This document shows positions 9,397-17,383 of a DNA stretch of 64,000 nucleotides, piece by piece (within the stretch, counting starts at the first letter, position 1; every line of letters starts with the position of its first letter). This DNA is from Allotamlana fucoidanivorans. GTDB taxonomy: Bacteria > Bacteroidota > Bacteroidia > Flavobacteriales > Flavobacteriaceae. Below the pieces are notes generated by a model. The model was given only the letters and a program-made list of their open reading frames with translations, did not search any database and was not told where the DNA came from. The stretch covers positions 62,001 through 126,000 of the forward strand of contig NZ_VDCS01000001.1 of assembly GCF_006265225.1 (NCBI RefSeq), written 5' to 3'. Position numbers and translations under genes: made by a program.

Positions 9397-9753
9397 ATGT
9401 CAAGAGACGAACAACTTAAAGCACGTTGGGAACTTGTAGTAGCCAAACTATCTGCACAATTTTCAGATGGGGATACCTTAGATCTTGATGCCATCATTTA
9501 CCTTATTGGCGTTCAAGAACTAGGGCAATTACACCGAACATTTAAAAAAGACCAAAAACTTGACCTTATGCATATTGCCATTTGTAAGCTATTGGCGCCT
9601 TATGGGTATTATGAACTCGATTTTGTTGATGATGATGGCTGGCCGCACTATACACCTCTTGAAACCTTACCGCATTTAAAAGCTGGAGAACAGAGTATTT
9701 TAATGAAAGAAGCCATTGTTAATTACTTTTTAGAAACCGAGTATATTCAATAA
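9397..9753 (+). CDS. Conserved flavobacterial hypothetical protein
   Basis: A 118-residue soluble, acidic protein starting MSRDEQLKARWELVVAKLSA and containing IYLIGVQELGQLHR and GYYELDFVDDDGWPHY. It has no signal peptide or membrane segment. I recognise the pattern as a conserved protein of this family of bacteria but know no function. It has its own promoter element and is separated from pheS by a repeat-like element at 9762-9846. Confidence 0.7.
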   Translation: MSRDEQLKARWELVVAKLSAQFSDGDTLDLDAIIYLIGVQELGQLHRTFKKDQKLDLMHIAICKLLAPYGYYELDFVDDDGWPHYTPLETLPHLKAGEQSILMKEAIVNYFLETEYIQ

Positions 9754-9761
9754 ACTAATGA

Positions 9762-9846
9762 GGGCGTTACCCCAAGGGTCGGGCTTTTCGTTACAATCGT
9801 TTTGCTCGTACCTCACAAAAAGGATTTCCTCTGCAATCCCTAACGC
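9762..9846. repeat. Interspersed intergenic repeat element (candidate)
   Basis: An 85-bp stretch far richer in GC than its surroundings, bounded by GCGTTA (9764-9769) and TAACGC (9841-9846). The interior contains the partly symmetric segments AATCGTTTTGCTCG and CAAAAAGGATTTCC. I recognise the GGGTCGGGCTTTTCG core as a sequence recurring in flavobacterial genomes, but no second copy was found in this window. Confidence 0.5.
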
Positions 9847-9864
9847 AATTCACATAAAAAATAG

Positions 9865-9872
9865 TAAATTTG
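9865..9872 (+). promoter_or_regulatory. -7 element for pheS
   Basis: TAAATTTG (TAnnTTTG), 22 bases before the pheS ATG and just downstream of the repeat at 9762-9846. Confidence 0.5.
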
Positions 9873-9894
9873 CATTCATTTTTGAAATGACGTT

Positions 9895-10914
9895 ATGATA
9901 GACAAGATAAAAGAACTTATAGCTGAAGCTGAAGCATTTAAAGCCCAATCAAAAGAAGAAGTTGAAGCCTTTCGTATTAAGTACTTAGGTAAAAAAGGCT
10001 TATTAAATGACTATTTTGCTGAATTTAAAAACATAGCAAATGACCAAAAGAAAGAATTTGGTCAAACCATAAATAAGCTAAAAAAAACAGCTGAAGATAA
10101 AGTAAACGCCTTAAAAGAAGAGTTAGAAAGCAAGGAAGAAGTTACAGGCATTTACGGTGATTTATCACGTCCAGGAGCTCCTGTTACCATTGGCGCACGT
10201 CATCCTATCTCTATTGTAAAAAATCAAATTATAGATATATTTTCACGTATTGGTTTTAATGTGAGTGAAGGGCCAGAAATTGAAGATGACTGGCATAACT
10301 TTACTGCTTTAAATTTACCAGAATACCACCCAGCACGTGATATGCAGGATACCTTTTTTATTCAAACCAATCCTGATATTTTACTGCGTACGCATACCAG
10401 TTCTGTTCAAGTACGCTATATGGAAAACAACAAACCTCCTATTAGAACCATTTCACCAGGTAGAGTTTACAGAAATGAGGCTATTTCAGCCCGTTCGCAC
10501 TGTTTTTTCCATCAGATAGAAGGCTTGTACATTGATAAAGATGTAAGTTTTGCAGATTTAAAACAAACCCTGCAACACTTTACTACCGAAATGTTTGGCA
10601 AAAGTAAAATACGCTTACGCCCATCATACTTTCCGTTTACAGAACCAAGTGCTGAAATTGATGTGTATTGGGGCTTAGAAACAGAAACCGATTATAAAAT
10701 CACTAAAGGCACTGGTTGGTTAGAAATTGGAGGCTGCGGCATGGTAGATCCTAATGTTCTTGAGAATTGTAATATTGACACAAAAGACTACTCTGGCTTT
10801 GCTTTTGGTGTTGGTATTGACCGTATTGCTATGCTTTTACATCAAATTGGAGATATTAGGTTGTTAAGCGAAAATGATGTACGCTTTTTAGAACAGTTTA
10901 AGGCAGCTTTATAA
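9895..10914 (+). CDS. pheS: Phenylalanine--tRNA ligase alpha subunit
   Basis: A 339-residue class II aminoacyl-tRNA synthetase subunit of normal length, which with PheT charges tRNA-Phe. The N-terminal coiled coil spans about residues 1-85. Motif 2 contains [20 protein letters not shown] and motif 3 [17 protein letters not shown] near residues 300-316. pheT is not adjacent, which is common in this phylum. It has its own -7 element at 9865-9872. The leader of the following DUF6090 gene holds an inverted repeat that could also end this transcript. Confidence 0.96.
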   Translation: MIDKIKELIAEAEAFKAQSKEEVEAFRIKYLGKKGLLNDYFAEFKNIANDQKKEFGQTINKLKKTAEDKVNALKEELESKEEVTGIYGDLSRPGAPVTIGARHPISIVKNQIIDIFSRIGFNVSEGPEIEDDWHNFTALNLPEYHPARDMQDTFFIQTNPDILLRTHTSSVQVRYMENNKPPIRTISPGRVYRNEAISARSHCFFHQIEGLYIDKDVSFADLKQTLQHFTTEMFGKSKIRLRPSYFPFTEPSAEIDVYWGLETETDYKITKGTGWLEIGGCGMVDPNVLENCNIDTKDYSGFAFGVGIDRIAMLLHQIGDIRLLSENDVRFLEQFKAAL

Positions 10915-10937
10915 GTCTATTATTTTTTCTTAAATTG

Positions 10938-10992
10938 TTGTAGCACAAGCCCATTATTTTTATTGGGCTCTAAAATTTGCATTTTGCTACAA
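10938..10992 (+). other. Nested inverted repeats in the pheS-DUF6090 gap
   Basis: An outer pair TTGTAGC (10938-10944) and GCTACAA (10986-10992) encloses an inner pair AGCCCA (10948-10953) and TGGGCT (10964-10969). The outer right arm ends 4 bases before the DUF6090 ATG. It may form an RNA structure covering the ribosome-binding region, or a weak terminator for pheS; there is no strong T-run. Confidence 0.4.
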
Positions 10993-10996
10993 TGTT

Positions 10997-11812
10997 ATGA
11001 TAAAATTCTTAAGACGTATTCGCAAAAGATTACTAAAAAAGAGGCTTTTAAAAAAGTACTTGGTCTACGCCATTGGTGAAATTGTTTTAGTGGTAGTGGG
11101 TATTCTTATAGCGTTACAAATTAACTCCTGGAATGGCAAGCTTCAAGAACGTAAAGAAGAACAAAAGGTCCTTATAAATTTAAGAACCGAGCTGAAAAGT
11201 AATCTTGCTTTTTTAAAATATATAAAAAAGAACAAAGAAGGCGCACTTCTCTCTATGAAGGTACTTATGAATGAATGTACCAATAATTCCAACTACAAAA
11301 CTCATAATTTAGATAGTTTATTAGGAACAGCTTTTATCTCAGGATGGAAATTTGTATCGCATACCGGAGTTTTAACCAATGTATTGGAATCTGATAAATT
11401 AAATTTAATACAGAATGATAGTTTGAAACATTTATTGGTATATCTTCCAACAGCAATAGGTTTTGTTGCTATGGAAGACGATTCCTATAGATCTGACATG
11501 CATAATTATTACTTACCCTTCTTAGGAAAATACTATCAAACCAAAAATATGACTAATGCGCTAAATCAATTGGAAATTGATTGGACATCGGAGTCTTCCC
11601 GATTTACAAGGAATCCTGAAGATTTATTAAATAACCCTGAGTTTGAAAGCATATTAAACTCTCAACTTATTTTTATGAAATTTTCTTTGTTTTCTATTCA
11701 ATATCTTGAACAGGCTTTTGAGACCATTTTACCTATTCTTGAACAAGAAATTAAAGACAAAAAGCATATACCTCAATTTCATTCTAATGAGCCTGCTTTA
11801 CCTTTTAATTAA
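10997..11812 (+). CDS. DUF6090 family membrane-anchored protein
   Basis: A 271-residue protein. A basic N-terminus (MIKFLRRIRKRLLKKRLL) precedes one membrane helix at about residues 26-45 (YAIGEIVLVVVGILIALQIN), followed by SWNGKLQERKEEQKVL and a helical extracytoplasmic body. This N-terminal layout is the DUF6090 signature, a family abundant in flavobacteria with no known function. The leader contains nested inverted repeats. It lies alone between pheS and a small conserved gene. Confidence 0.8.
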   Translation: MIKFLRRIRKRLLKKRLLKKYLVYAIGEIVLVVVGILIALQINSWNGKLQERKEEQKVLINLRTELKSNLAFLKYIKKNKEGALLSMKVLMNECTNNSNYKTHNLDSLLGTAFISGWKFVSHTGVLTNVLESDKLNLIQNDSLKHLLVYLPTAIGFVAMEDDSYRSDMHNYYLPFLGKYYQTKNMTNALNQLEIDWTSESSRFTRNPEDLLNNPEFESILNSQLIFMKFSLFSIQYLEQAFETILPILEQEIKDKKHIPQFHSNEPALPFN

Positions 11813-11865
11813 TATCATTTTATAATCCGTACATTATTAGCACACGAGCATGTTAATTTCTTTCA

Positions 11866-11873
11866 TACTTTTG
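11866..11873 (+). promoter_or_regulatory. -7 element for the gene at 11895
   Basis: TACTTTTG (TAnnTTTG), 21 bases before the ATG at 11895. Confidence 0.5.
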
Positions 11874-11894
11874 TGCTCTCAGTAAATAAGAAAC

Positions 11895-12290
11895 ATGAAA
11901 AAAGATATTGAAATTCCAAAGGTTGAAGGTGTGTATATAGCGGTTGTTAATGAGTACAACGATATATATAAAACACAGGATTGGAATGCGTATATCATCA
12001 ATGATAAAGCTATTGATTTAGACATGGTTTTAATTGTTACCAGCGGCTATTCTGAAAGCAAAACTACCTCTGTTTTTAGAAAAAAGATTGATGTGTTACC
12101 TAAAAAAAGTTATGCTAAAATCGAATTAATACAAGAAGATCTTTTTGCCTTAAACAACACCTTTAAAGTCTCCTTTTTTGAAGGCAATACTATGTTTGAC
12201 AAAACCTTCTTGTTTAGAAAAAATACTATCAATTTAAAGGCTTTACAACCCATACCTTTAATGCAAAGCAGAGGGGTTTTAGTGAAGTAA
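11895..12290 (+). CDS. Conserved hypothetical protein
   Basis: A 131-residue soluble protein starting MKKDIEIPKVEGVYIAVVNE, rich in beta strands, with YAKIELIQEDLFALNNTFKV and ending LQPIPLMQSRGVLVK. It has no signal peptide, no membrane segment and no catalytic motif that I recognise. It resembles a small conserved flavobacterial protein found near pheS, sometimes misnamed after that neighbour. It is convergent with gpsA, with a 36-base gap. Confidence 0.65.
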   Translation: MKKDIEIPKVEGVYIAVVNEYNDIYKTQDWNAYIINDKAIDLDMVLIVTSGYSESKTTSVFRKKIDVLPKKSYAKIELIQEDLFALNNTFKVSFFEGNTMFDKTFLFRKNTINLKALQPIPLMQSRGVLVK

Positions 12291-12326
12291 TAAAAACGCT
12301 TCTAACAGACAAAAACCACTTAAGAA

Positions 12327-13328
12327 CTAATCTAACCTATCCGTCAGTTTTTTAAATACTTTTTTAGGGTTTTTGTTTTCATACAACACCTCATAAACCG
12401 CATTAATAATAGGCATACTGGTTTTTCTAGTATTTTTTTGATTGAGTAAATATGCACTTTTTGTAGCATAATACCCTTCGGCTACCATATTCATTTCCAT
12501 TTGTGCAGATTTTACGGTATAACCTTTCCCAATCATATTACCAAACATGCGGTTTCTTGAAAACACCGAATACCCTGTTACTAGTAAATCACCTAAATAC
12601 GCTGAATTATTAATATTCCGTTTCATTTTATGCACCTTCTTTATAAAGCGCTTCATTTCACGAATAGAATTGCTCATCAGTACACTTTGAAAATTATCGC
12701 CATACCCAAGACCGTGAGCAATTCCTGCGGCAATAGCATAGATGTTTTTTAACATAACAGCATATTCCACCCCAATAACATCATCACTTACCTTTGTTTT
12801 TATATAATCGCTTTTAAATTGATTGGCAATGGTCTTTGCTTTTTTTTCATCTGAACATGAAATGGTGAGATAAGACAAACGTTCAAGCGCCACCTCTTCT
12901 GCATGACACGGTCCAGCAATTACCGCTATATTATCATAAGGTACCTTATAATACTCATGAAAATGTTCTCCCACAAGCAAACCGCTTTCTGGCATAATAC
13001 CTTTTACAGCCGATACAATAATTTTATCTGATATGTCTATATGAAGCTTTTCCAACTCACCATGAATAAATGCTGATGGAATTACAAAAACTAAAACATC
13101 TGCATACGCGGCAATTTCATTAATATCATTACTTAACTTCAATTGCTCTAAATGAAACTCTACCGAGCTTAAATAATTAGGGTTATGTTGCTCTTTTAGT
13201 AAATGCTCTTTGGTATAAATACTGCGCATATACCAACCAACTTCATCTAAATTTTCACAAAGCATTTTTACAATAGCTGTAGCCCAACTTCCTGCTCCAA
13301 AAACCGCATATTTTAAAGGCTTTTCCAT
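12327..13328 (-). CDS. gpsA: Glycerol-3-phosphate dehydrogenase (NAD(P)+)
   Basis: A 333-residue cytoplasmic enzyme that reduces dihydroxyacetone phosphate to sn-glycerol 3-phosphate for phospholipid synthesis. The N-terminal Rossmann motif is VFGAGSWATAIVKML. The motif VIAGPCHAEEVA and the catalytic lysine segment VMLKNIYAIAAGIAHGLGYG are present. A start 5 codons upstream is open, but the -7 element at 13352-13359 would make it leaderless, so MEKPLKY at 13328 is preferred. Length is normal for the family. Confidence 0.92.
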   Translation of the reverse strand: MEKPLKYAVFGAGSWATAIVKMLCENLDEVGWYMRSIYTKEHLLKEQHNPNYLSSVEFHLEQLKLSNDINEIAAYADVLVFVIPSAFIHGELEKLHIDISDKIIVSAVKGIMPESGLLVGEHFHEYYKVPYDNIAVIAGPCHAEEVALERLSYLTISCSDEKKAKTIANQFKSDYIKTKVSDDVIGVEYAVMLKNIYAIAAGIAHGLGYGDNFQSVLMSNSIREMKRFIKKVHKMKRNINNSAYLGDLLVTGYSVFSRNRMFGNMIGKGYTVKSAQMEMNMVAEGYYATKSAYLLNQKNTRKTSMPIINAVYEVLYENKNPKKVFKKLTDRLD

Positions 13329-13351
13329 AAAAAACAAATCCATTTACGATT

Positions 13352-13359
13352 CAAAAATA
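13352..13359 (-). promoter_or_regulatory. -7 element for gpsA
   Basis: Reads TATTTTTG on the minus strand (TAnnTTTG). It supports the ATG at 13328 as the start. Confidence 0.45.
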
Positions 13360-13460
13360 CATAAAATTTTGAGTAAAAAAGCCTTCCAGCTAAATAAGGG
13401 TTTTCTTTTTTGGCACGCGTTTTGAAACCGGATTAACAGAAACCCAAAATCGAATGCCTT

Positions 13461-14399
13461 ATGAAGACTATAAAATTACTTTTTATTTTTGCCCTTTCTG
13501 CCACTTTATTTACTTCTTGCTACACAGAAACCCTGGTTGACACCATCATTGTTGAACCACCCGTTGAAAGACCCATAACGATTAATGAATTATTAAACAG
13601 TTATGAATTATGGTATGTGGATATTAATGCTACCAAAGGTTATGGCGAAGTCCCATTTTTACAAAAAGCCTTTACCATATCATTTATACAAGGTGTGCTT
13701 TATGCTAATAACAATATTGTTGGATTAGGTTATACTGGTGATGGGTTTGGAATTGACGTTGGCGCTTATAATGCTTATAACATGATTTTGGACGTATCAC
13801 ACGATTTAGACGGCTTTGAAACCTTTGATGTTTATCAAATAAATGCAAATACCATAGAGCTATATAATCCTAGGCTAGACACATCATACTTTTTAAAAGG
13901 CTATCAACGTAAGAATTTTGATTACGACTTCGTATTCTATGACAACATACATTACTTCTTACAAGAATATGAAGCCTGGGAAAAAACGTTTACCAGTGAA
14001 TATGGTGCTATTAATGAGTTTGACCACGAAAACTACTTACAGTTTTTAGCAGGTGGAAACGATACTACGTTTAGAAGCTCTAAAGATGAGTTAGGGCTAA
14101 ACCCAAACTATATTTTCTGGGACTATACAGGGGTTTATGGTGTTGGCGATGTAGACAATGATTTCTATTTAAAAACTTTAACATTAGATTATGATTTCAT
14201 GGGCAATGAATACTTTGAACTCACCGTTATAGATGATGAAACAATAGAGCTGTTCCACCCATCATCAAAAACAGTTTATAGGTTTTTAGGTAGGGGTTAT
14301 ATTCAATATCTTAAAACCGCTGATGGTAAAACAGCAGAAAAGAAACGTAAGTTTAGAAAAGATAAAGTAGACAACCCACGAGAAAATACTAGGGTTTAA
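13461..14399 (+). CDS. Lipoprotein with internal duplication, function unknown
   Basis: A 312-residue lipoprotein: the signal MKTIKLLFIFALSATLFTSC places Cys20 at the lipidation site. The body appears to contain two related halves. INELLNSYELWYVDI and ANTIELYNPRLDTSYFLKGY in the first half correspond to HYFLQEYEAWEKTFT and DETIELFHPSSKTVYRFLGRGY in the second. The C-terminal 30 residues are strongly basic and probably disordered. I recognise the protein as conserved in flavobacteria but without a function. A strong terminator follows at 14428-14468. Confidence 0.7.
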   Translation: MKTIKLLFIFALSATLFTSCYTETLVDTIIVEPPVERPITINELLNSYELWYVDINATKGYGEVPFLQKAFTISFIQGVLYANNNIVGLGYTGDGFGIDVGAYNAYNMILDVSHDLDGFETFDVYQINANTIELYNPRLDTSYFLKGYQRKNFDYDFVFYDNIHYFLQEYEAWEKTFTSEYGAINEFDHENYLQFLAGGNDTTFRSSKDELGLNPNYIFWDYTGVYGVGDVDNDFYLKTLTLDYDFMGNEYFELTVIDDETIELFHPSSKTVYRFLGRGYIQYLKTADGKTAEKKRKFRKDKVDNPRENTRV

Positions 14400-14427
14400 T
14401 AATAATTTTTGGTTGGTTATTTAGTGG

Positions 14428-14468
14428 GAAACCGTTTGAATATTTCTTTTTCAGGCGGTTTCTTTTTT
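14428..14468 (+). terminator. Rho-independent terminator
   Basis: GAAACCGTTTGAA (14428-14440) pairs with TTCAGGCGGTTTC (14450-14462) as a 13-bp stem with two G-T pairs, followed by six T. It lies 28 bases after the lipoprotein stop codon. Confidence 0.85.
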
Positions 14469-14488
14469 ATTTAAAAACAACCCATTTT

Positions 14489-14872
14489 TCAAACCGCTCG
14501 GTTTAACCTATTAATGAGAATATACCTTAGATTTTCATACTTTGAAATGTACAAAATAGACCAAAGCAACCCCCATAACATCAAACCAAAAAACAAGATT
14601 AAGCCAACATACACATCAACAAAACCAACTAATAAGCTCGCTACTACCGTAAAAATAATATTAAACAATATGGCTTGTTTTAAACTCATTCTAAAACATC
14701 CTGTTAAAAAGTTACAGGGTTTTAATTGATCTTTAATCAGAATTTTTTTCGGATTAGAAAAGTCAATAATAACATCATGATAAAAATCCATTTTTATAAA
14801 AAGAATATCCCCAACCCTTTCATAAGAATAATCAAATTTATCTAGGAAGTTTTCAACACTTTGAATATCCAT
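14489..14872 (-). CDS. Small two-helix membrane protein
   Basis: The protein has 127 residues: a soluble N-terminal part (MDIQSVENFLDKFDYSYERV) and two hydrophobic helices at about residues 65-85 and 88-109 (LFNIIFTVVASLLVGFVDVY, VGLILFFGLMLWGLLWSIL), then a basic tail. No family is recognised. The start is ATG. It lies between a terminator and the decayed region at 14.9-16.3 kb. Confidence 0.55.
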   Translation of the reverse strand: MDIQSVENFLDKFDYSYERVGDILFIKMDFYHDVIIDFSNPKKILIKDQLKPCNFLTGCFRMSLKQAILFNIIFTVVASLLVGFVDVYVGLILFFGLMLWGLLWSILYISKYENLRYILINRLNRAV

Positions 14873-14976
14873 AGTCTAGCAAACTTTTAGTTCAATGTTT
14901 TTCAGTACTCAAAACGTAATACTGAATCTTGTAACCTATAAATTTAGACATGAAACTTTAAAAGTATGTTAAGCGG

Positions 14977-15001
14977 AGATTAACTTTACATAAGTTAATC
15001 T
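14977..15001. repeat. Perfect 10-bp inverted repeat
   Basis: AGATTAACTT (14977-14986) and AAGTTAATCT (14992-15001) are perfect inverted copies around a 5-base spacer. It lies in the gene-free stretch before the IS3 remnant. It could be a protein-binding site, or an end or target of a lost element. Confidence 0.6.
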
Positions 15002-15047
15002 GAGTGTCTATGTTAAGAAATAAGTGAAAAGGCATTATTTTGTCGCT

Positions 15048-15105
15048 AAATAGCATTGAAATCCCGGGAACGATTTTTAGTTCCTTTATATTTTTTATGC
15101 TATTT
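15048..15105. repeat. Nested inverted repeats beside IS3 remnant
   Basis: AAATAGCAT (15048-15056) and ATGCTATTT (15097-15105) form the outer 9-bp arms. GGAAC (15067-15071) and GTTCC (15080-15084) form an inner hairpin. The structure lies immediately past the 3' end of the transposase remnant. The rest of 14873-15110 shows no gene. Confidence 0.55.
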
Positions 15106-15109
15106 CTTC

Positions 15110-16044
15110 AATATCGTACCTCCCAGACCTCTATCAGCAGACTAAAATGGACTTGCCACATATTGTATCCCTCAGTCTGAATGCAGAAGTAAATCTTGTG
15201 TTATCTCTCTTTTTTACATGATCATTTTCCACGCTGGGATAATAGTCTGGCTTGTATGCAGACTGGTACTTAATGAACAGCCAATCACTCGTCTGTCATA
15301 TAAATCAATAAAGGTAATGAGCTACAACCAACCCTCCTGAGTTTTGATATAGGCAATATTAGATACCCAAACTTCATTTAATCTGCTAGGATTAAAGTCG
15401 CCTTCCAACCAATTTCCACAAATTGTATATTTGTGATTGGGATCTGTGGTGACCCTAAATTTTCTTTTATACTTACTCACCTAGTTATTTTCTTTCATGA
15501 TTTTAGAAAACTTTTACATTGATATACAACAATATAACATTCAAATTGTTCTGCTATTCTTGTTGACCTGTAACGCCCATGACTCTTATCAAATTCATGT
15601 TTTAATAAATCTGTAAACAAACGATGTTGTAAGGATCTTTTGGATGGACCACCCACAAACCATATGCAAAAACTACTCCTACTCACTTTTAATGCTCTTA
15701 CATATCTTCTCGATAGGATATAAATGCCTATAACTGACTACAAACCCTTACTGATATTAAGAGGAGAAAATACTGTTTTCGGGTATTTTGTAAACGGCTT
15801 TTTTAATATCTCAAGCTCTAGCTCTTTTTCCATAAGAGCTTTGCGTAATCTTTTAAGCTCCAAGGTGTCATCGGATATTATATTTTTAAGACTTAGGAGA
15901 TGTGCTTGTTTTGGATGCTCTGCGTCATTCAGATTCTTTGAACTTCTATGCCCATCACGTCAGCTAACTCTTTTATGTTTTCTCGCTATTAGCTTAACCG
16001 TACAGCCTGTTCCTTTAATTCGCGGCTTCAAAATTGTTTTTCAT
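15110..16044 (-). pseudogene. Decayed IS3-family insertion sequence (orfA and orfB)
   Basis: Translating the minus strand in all frames gives broken but recognisable IS3 transposase pieces in order. The orfA start near 16044 gives RELKEQAVRLS, two stops, then RENIKELADVMGIEV; next come LELKRLRKALMEKELELEILKK and the orfB N-terminus SRSSFCIWFVGGPSKRSLQ with KSHGRYRSTRIAEQ (15495-15686). The catalytic core follows: VWVSNIAYIKTQEGWL, a stop, then LITFIDLYDRRVIGCSLS (about 15280-15375), and LLLHSD, a stop, GIQYV (about 15160-15190). The first catalytic Asp has become Asn and the glutamate part is not recognisable. Several frameshifts and stops show it is inactive. Terminal repeats could not be fixed. 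Confidence 0.85.
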
Positions 16045-16113
16045 GTTTCTAAGATCTTTGTTTTATAACAAACGGTCTTAAATTTTGTGTCCGAGTAAAG
16101 GTAACAAGTCTAG

Positions 16114-16248
16114 TTAGGAAATAACCCCTCAAGGAGGCAATTTTGTCAATTGGACTTTTCTCTTGAGGGAAGATGTATCGGTGATTTGCTTACAGGTGTT
16201 ATTGGCGCTTGGACCTTATTGTTTATAGATGGTCTGCCAAAAAAATAA
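16114..16248 (+). pseudogene. Short open fragment, possible gene remnant
   Basis: A 44-codon open stretch without a start codon, ending GDLLTGVIGAWTLLFIDGLPKK. The hydrophobic, glycine-rich end resembles the tail of a small envelope protein or lipoprotein. It may be what remains of a gene damaged by the neighbouring insertion sequence. Support is weak, since a 44-codon open frame is easily found by chance. Confidence 0.2.
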
Positions 16249-16291
16249 AAAAAGGGAGTAGTGCCACTTTTTTTATTGCTTAATATATCTG

Positions 16292-16299
16292 TAAATTTG
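16292..16299 (+). promoter_or_regulatory. -7 element for trpS
   Basis: TAAATTTG (TAnnTTTG), 17 bases before the trpS ATG. Confidence 0.5.
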
Positions 16300-16316
16300 C
16301 GCTTTATTCAAAAATT

Positions 16317-17285
16317 ATGGCACGCATACTTACAGGCATACAAAGTACAGGAACACCACATTTAGGAAACATTTTAGGGGCTATTATACCAGCAATTGAC
16401 ATGGCTAAAAAACCCGAAAACGATTCGTTTTTGTTCATTGCCAATTTACACACCTTAACCCAAATTAAAGATGCGGCAACTTTAAGAGAAAATACCTATT
16501 CAACAGCAGCAACCTGGTTAGCTTTTGGTTTAGACATTGAAAAAACAGTATTTTACAGACAAAGCGATATTCCACAAGTGACTGAACTATCTTGGTATTT
16601 AAGTTGTTTCTTTCCTTATCAACGCCTAACTCTAGCACATAGTTTTAAAGATAAGGCCGACAGACTAGAGGATGTTAATTCGGGTTTGTTCACGTATCCC
16701 ATGCTTATGGCTGCTGATATTTTGCTTTATGATGCCGAAATCATTCCTGTTGGAAAAGATCAATTACAGCATATTGAAATGACCCGTGATGTCGCCTCAA
16801 GATTCCACTCTAAAGTGGGCGAAACTTTTGTGTTACCTAAAGGACAAATTCAAGAAAACACAAAGTTAATTCCAGGCACCGATGGTGAAAAAATGAGTAA
16901 AAGTAGAAATAACACCATTAATTTATTCCTTCCTGATAAAAAACTAAGAAAACAAATTATGGGTATTCAAACCGATAGCACAGCTCTTGAAGACCCTAAA
17001 GATTGGCGTACTTGCAACTGTTTTGCTATATATAGTTTGTTAGCCAATGAAGCGCAAATTGCGACCATGAAAGCGAATTATGAAAATGGTGGTTACGGCT
17101 ACGGTCATGCTAAACAAGCTCTTTATGAATTAATAGTTGAAAAGTTTGCAGAACCTCGTGAGAAGTATCACTACTACATGAATAACCTCAATGAAATTGA
17201 TAAGGCTTTGGCTGTTGGTGCCGAAAAGGCCAGACTTGTTGCTGATAAGGTTTTAAACCGTGTAAGACATAAAGTAGGTTACTAA
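16317..17285 (+). CDS. trpS: Tryptophan--tRNA ligase
   Basis: A 322-residue class I aminoacyl-tRNA synthetase of usual length, charging tRNA-Trp. The HIGH-like motif is TGTPHLGNILGA (about residues 11-22), and the KMSKS loop is GEKMSKSRNNT (about 193-203). MARILTGIQSTG is a typical start. It has its own promoter element and lies just past the decayed IS region, tail to tail with dprA. Confidence 0.96.
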   Translation: MARILTGIQSTGTPHLGNILGAIIPAIDMAKKPENDSFLFIANLHTLTQIKDAATLRENTYSTAATWLAFGLDIEKTVFYRQSDIPQVTELSWYLSCFFPYQRLTLAHSFKDKADRLEDVNSGLFTYPMLMAADILLYDAEIIPVGKDQLQHIEMTRDVASRFHSKVGETFVLPKGQIQENTKLIPGTDGEKMSKSRNNTINLFLPDKKLRKQIMGIQTDSTALEDPKDWRTCNCFAIYSLLANEAQIATMKANYENGGYGYGHAKQALYELIVEKFAEPREKYHYYMNNLNEIDKALAVGAEKARLVADKVLNRVRHKVGY

Positions 17286-17383
17286 TTTGAGTAAAATATA
17301 TTTAGAGATTATTACCTTTGTGTCTGATTCTGTTTTGATACCACATTTCGGTTGGACTGCCATGGGTGTTCCAGTAAAGAAAA

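Noticed and set aside
11895-12290. Treating this small gene as a phenylalanyl-tRNA synthetase subunit
   Set aside because: It has no synthetase motif; the association is only proximity to pheS.
15724-16068. Plus-strand 114-codon frame in the 15.7-16.1 kb region
   Set aside because: It is the antisense shadow of the decayed IS3 orfA, whose residues are recognisable on the minus strand.
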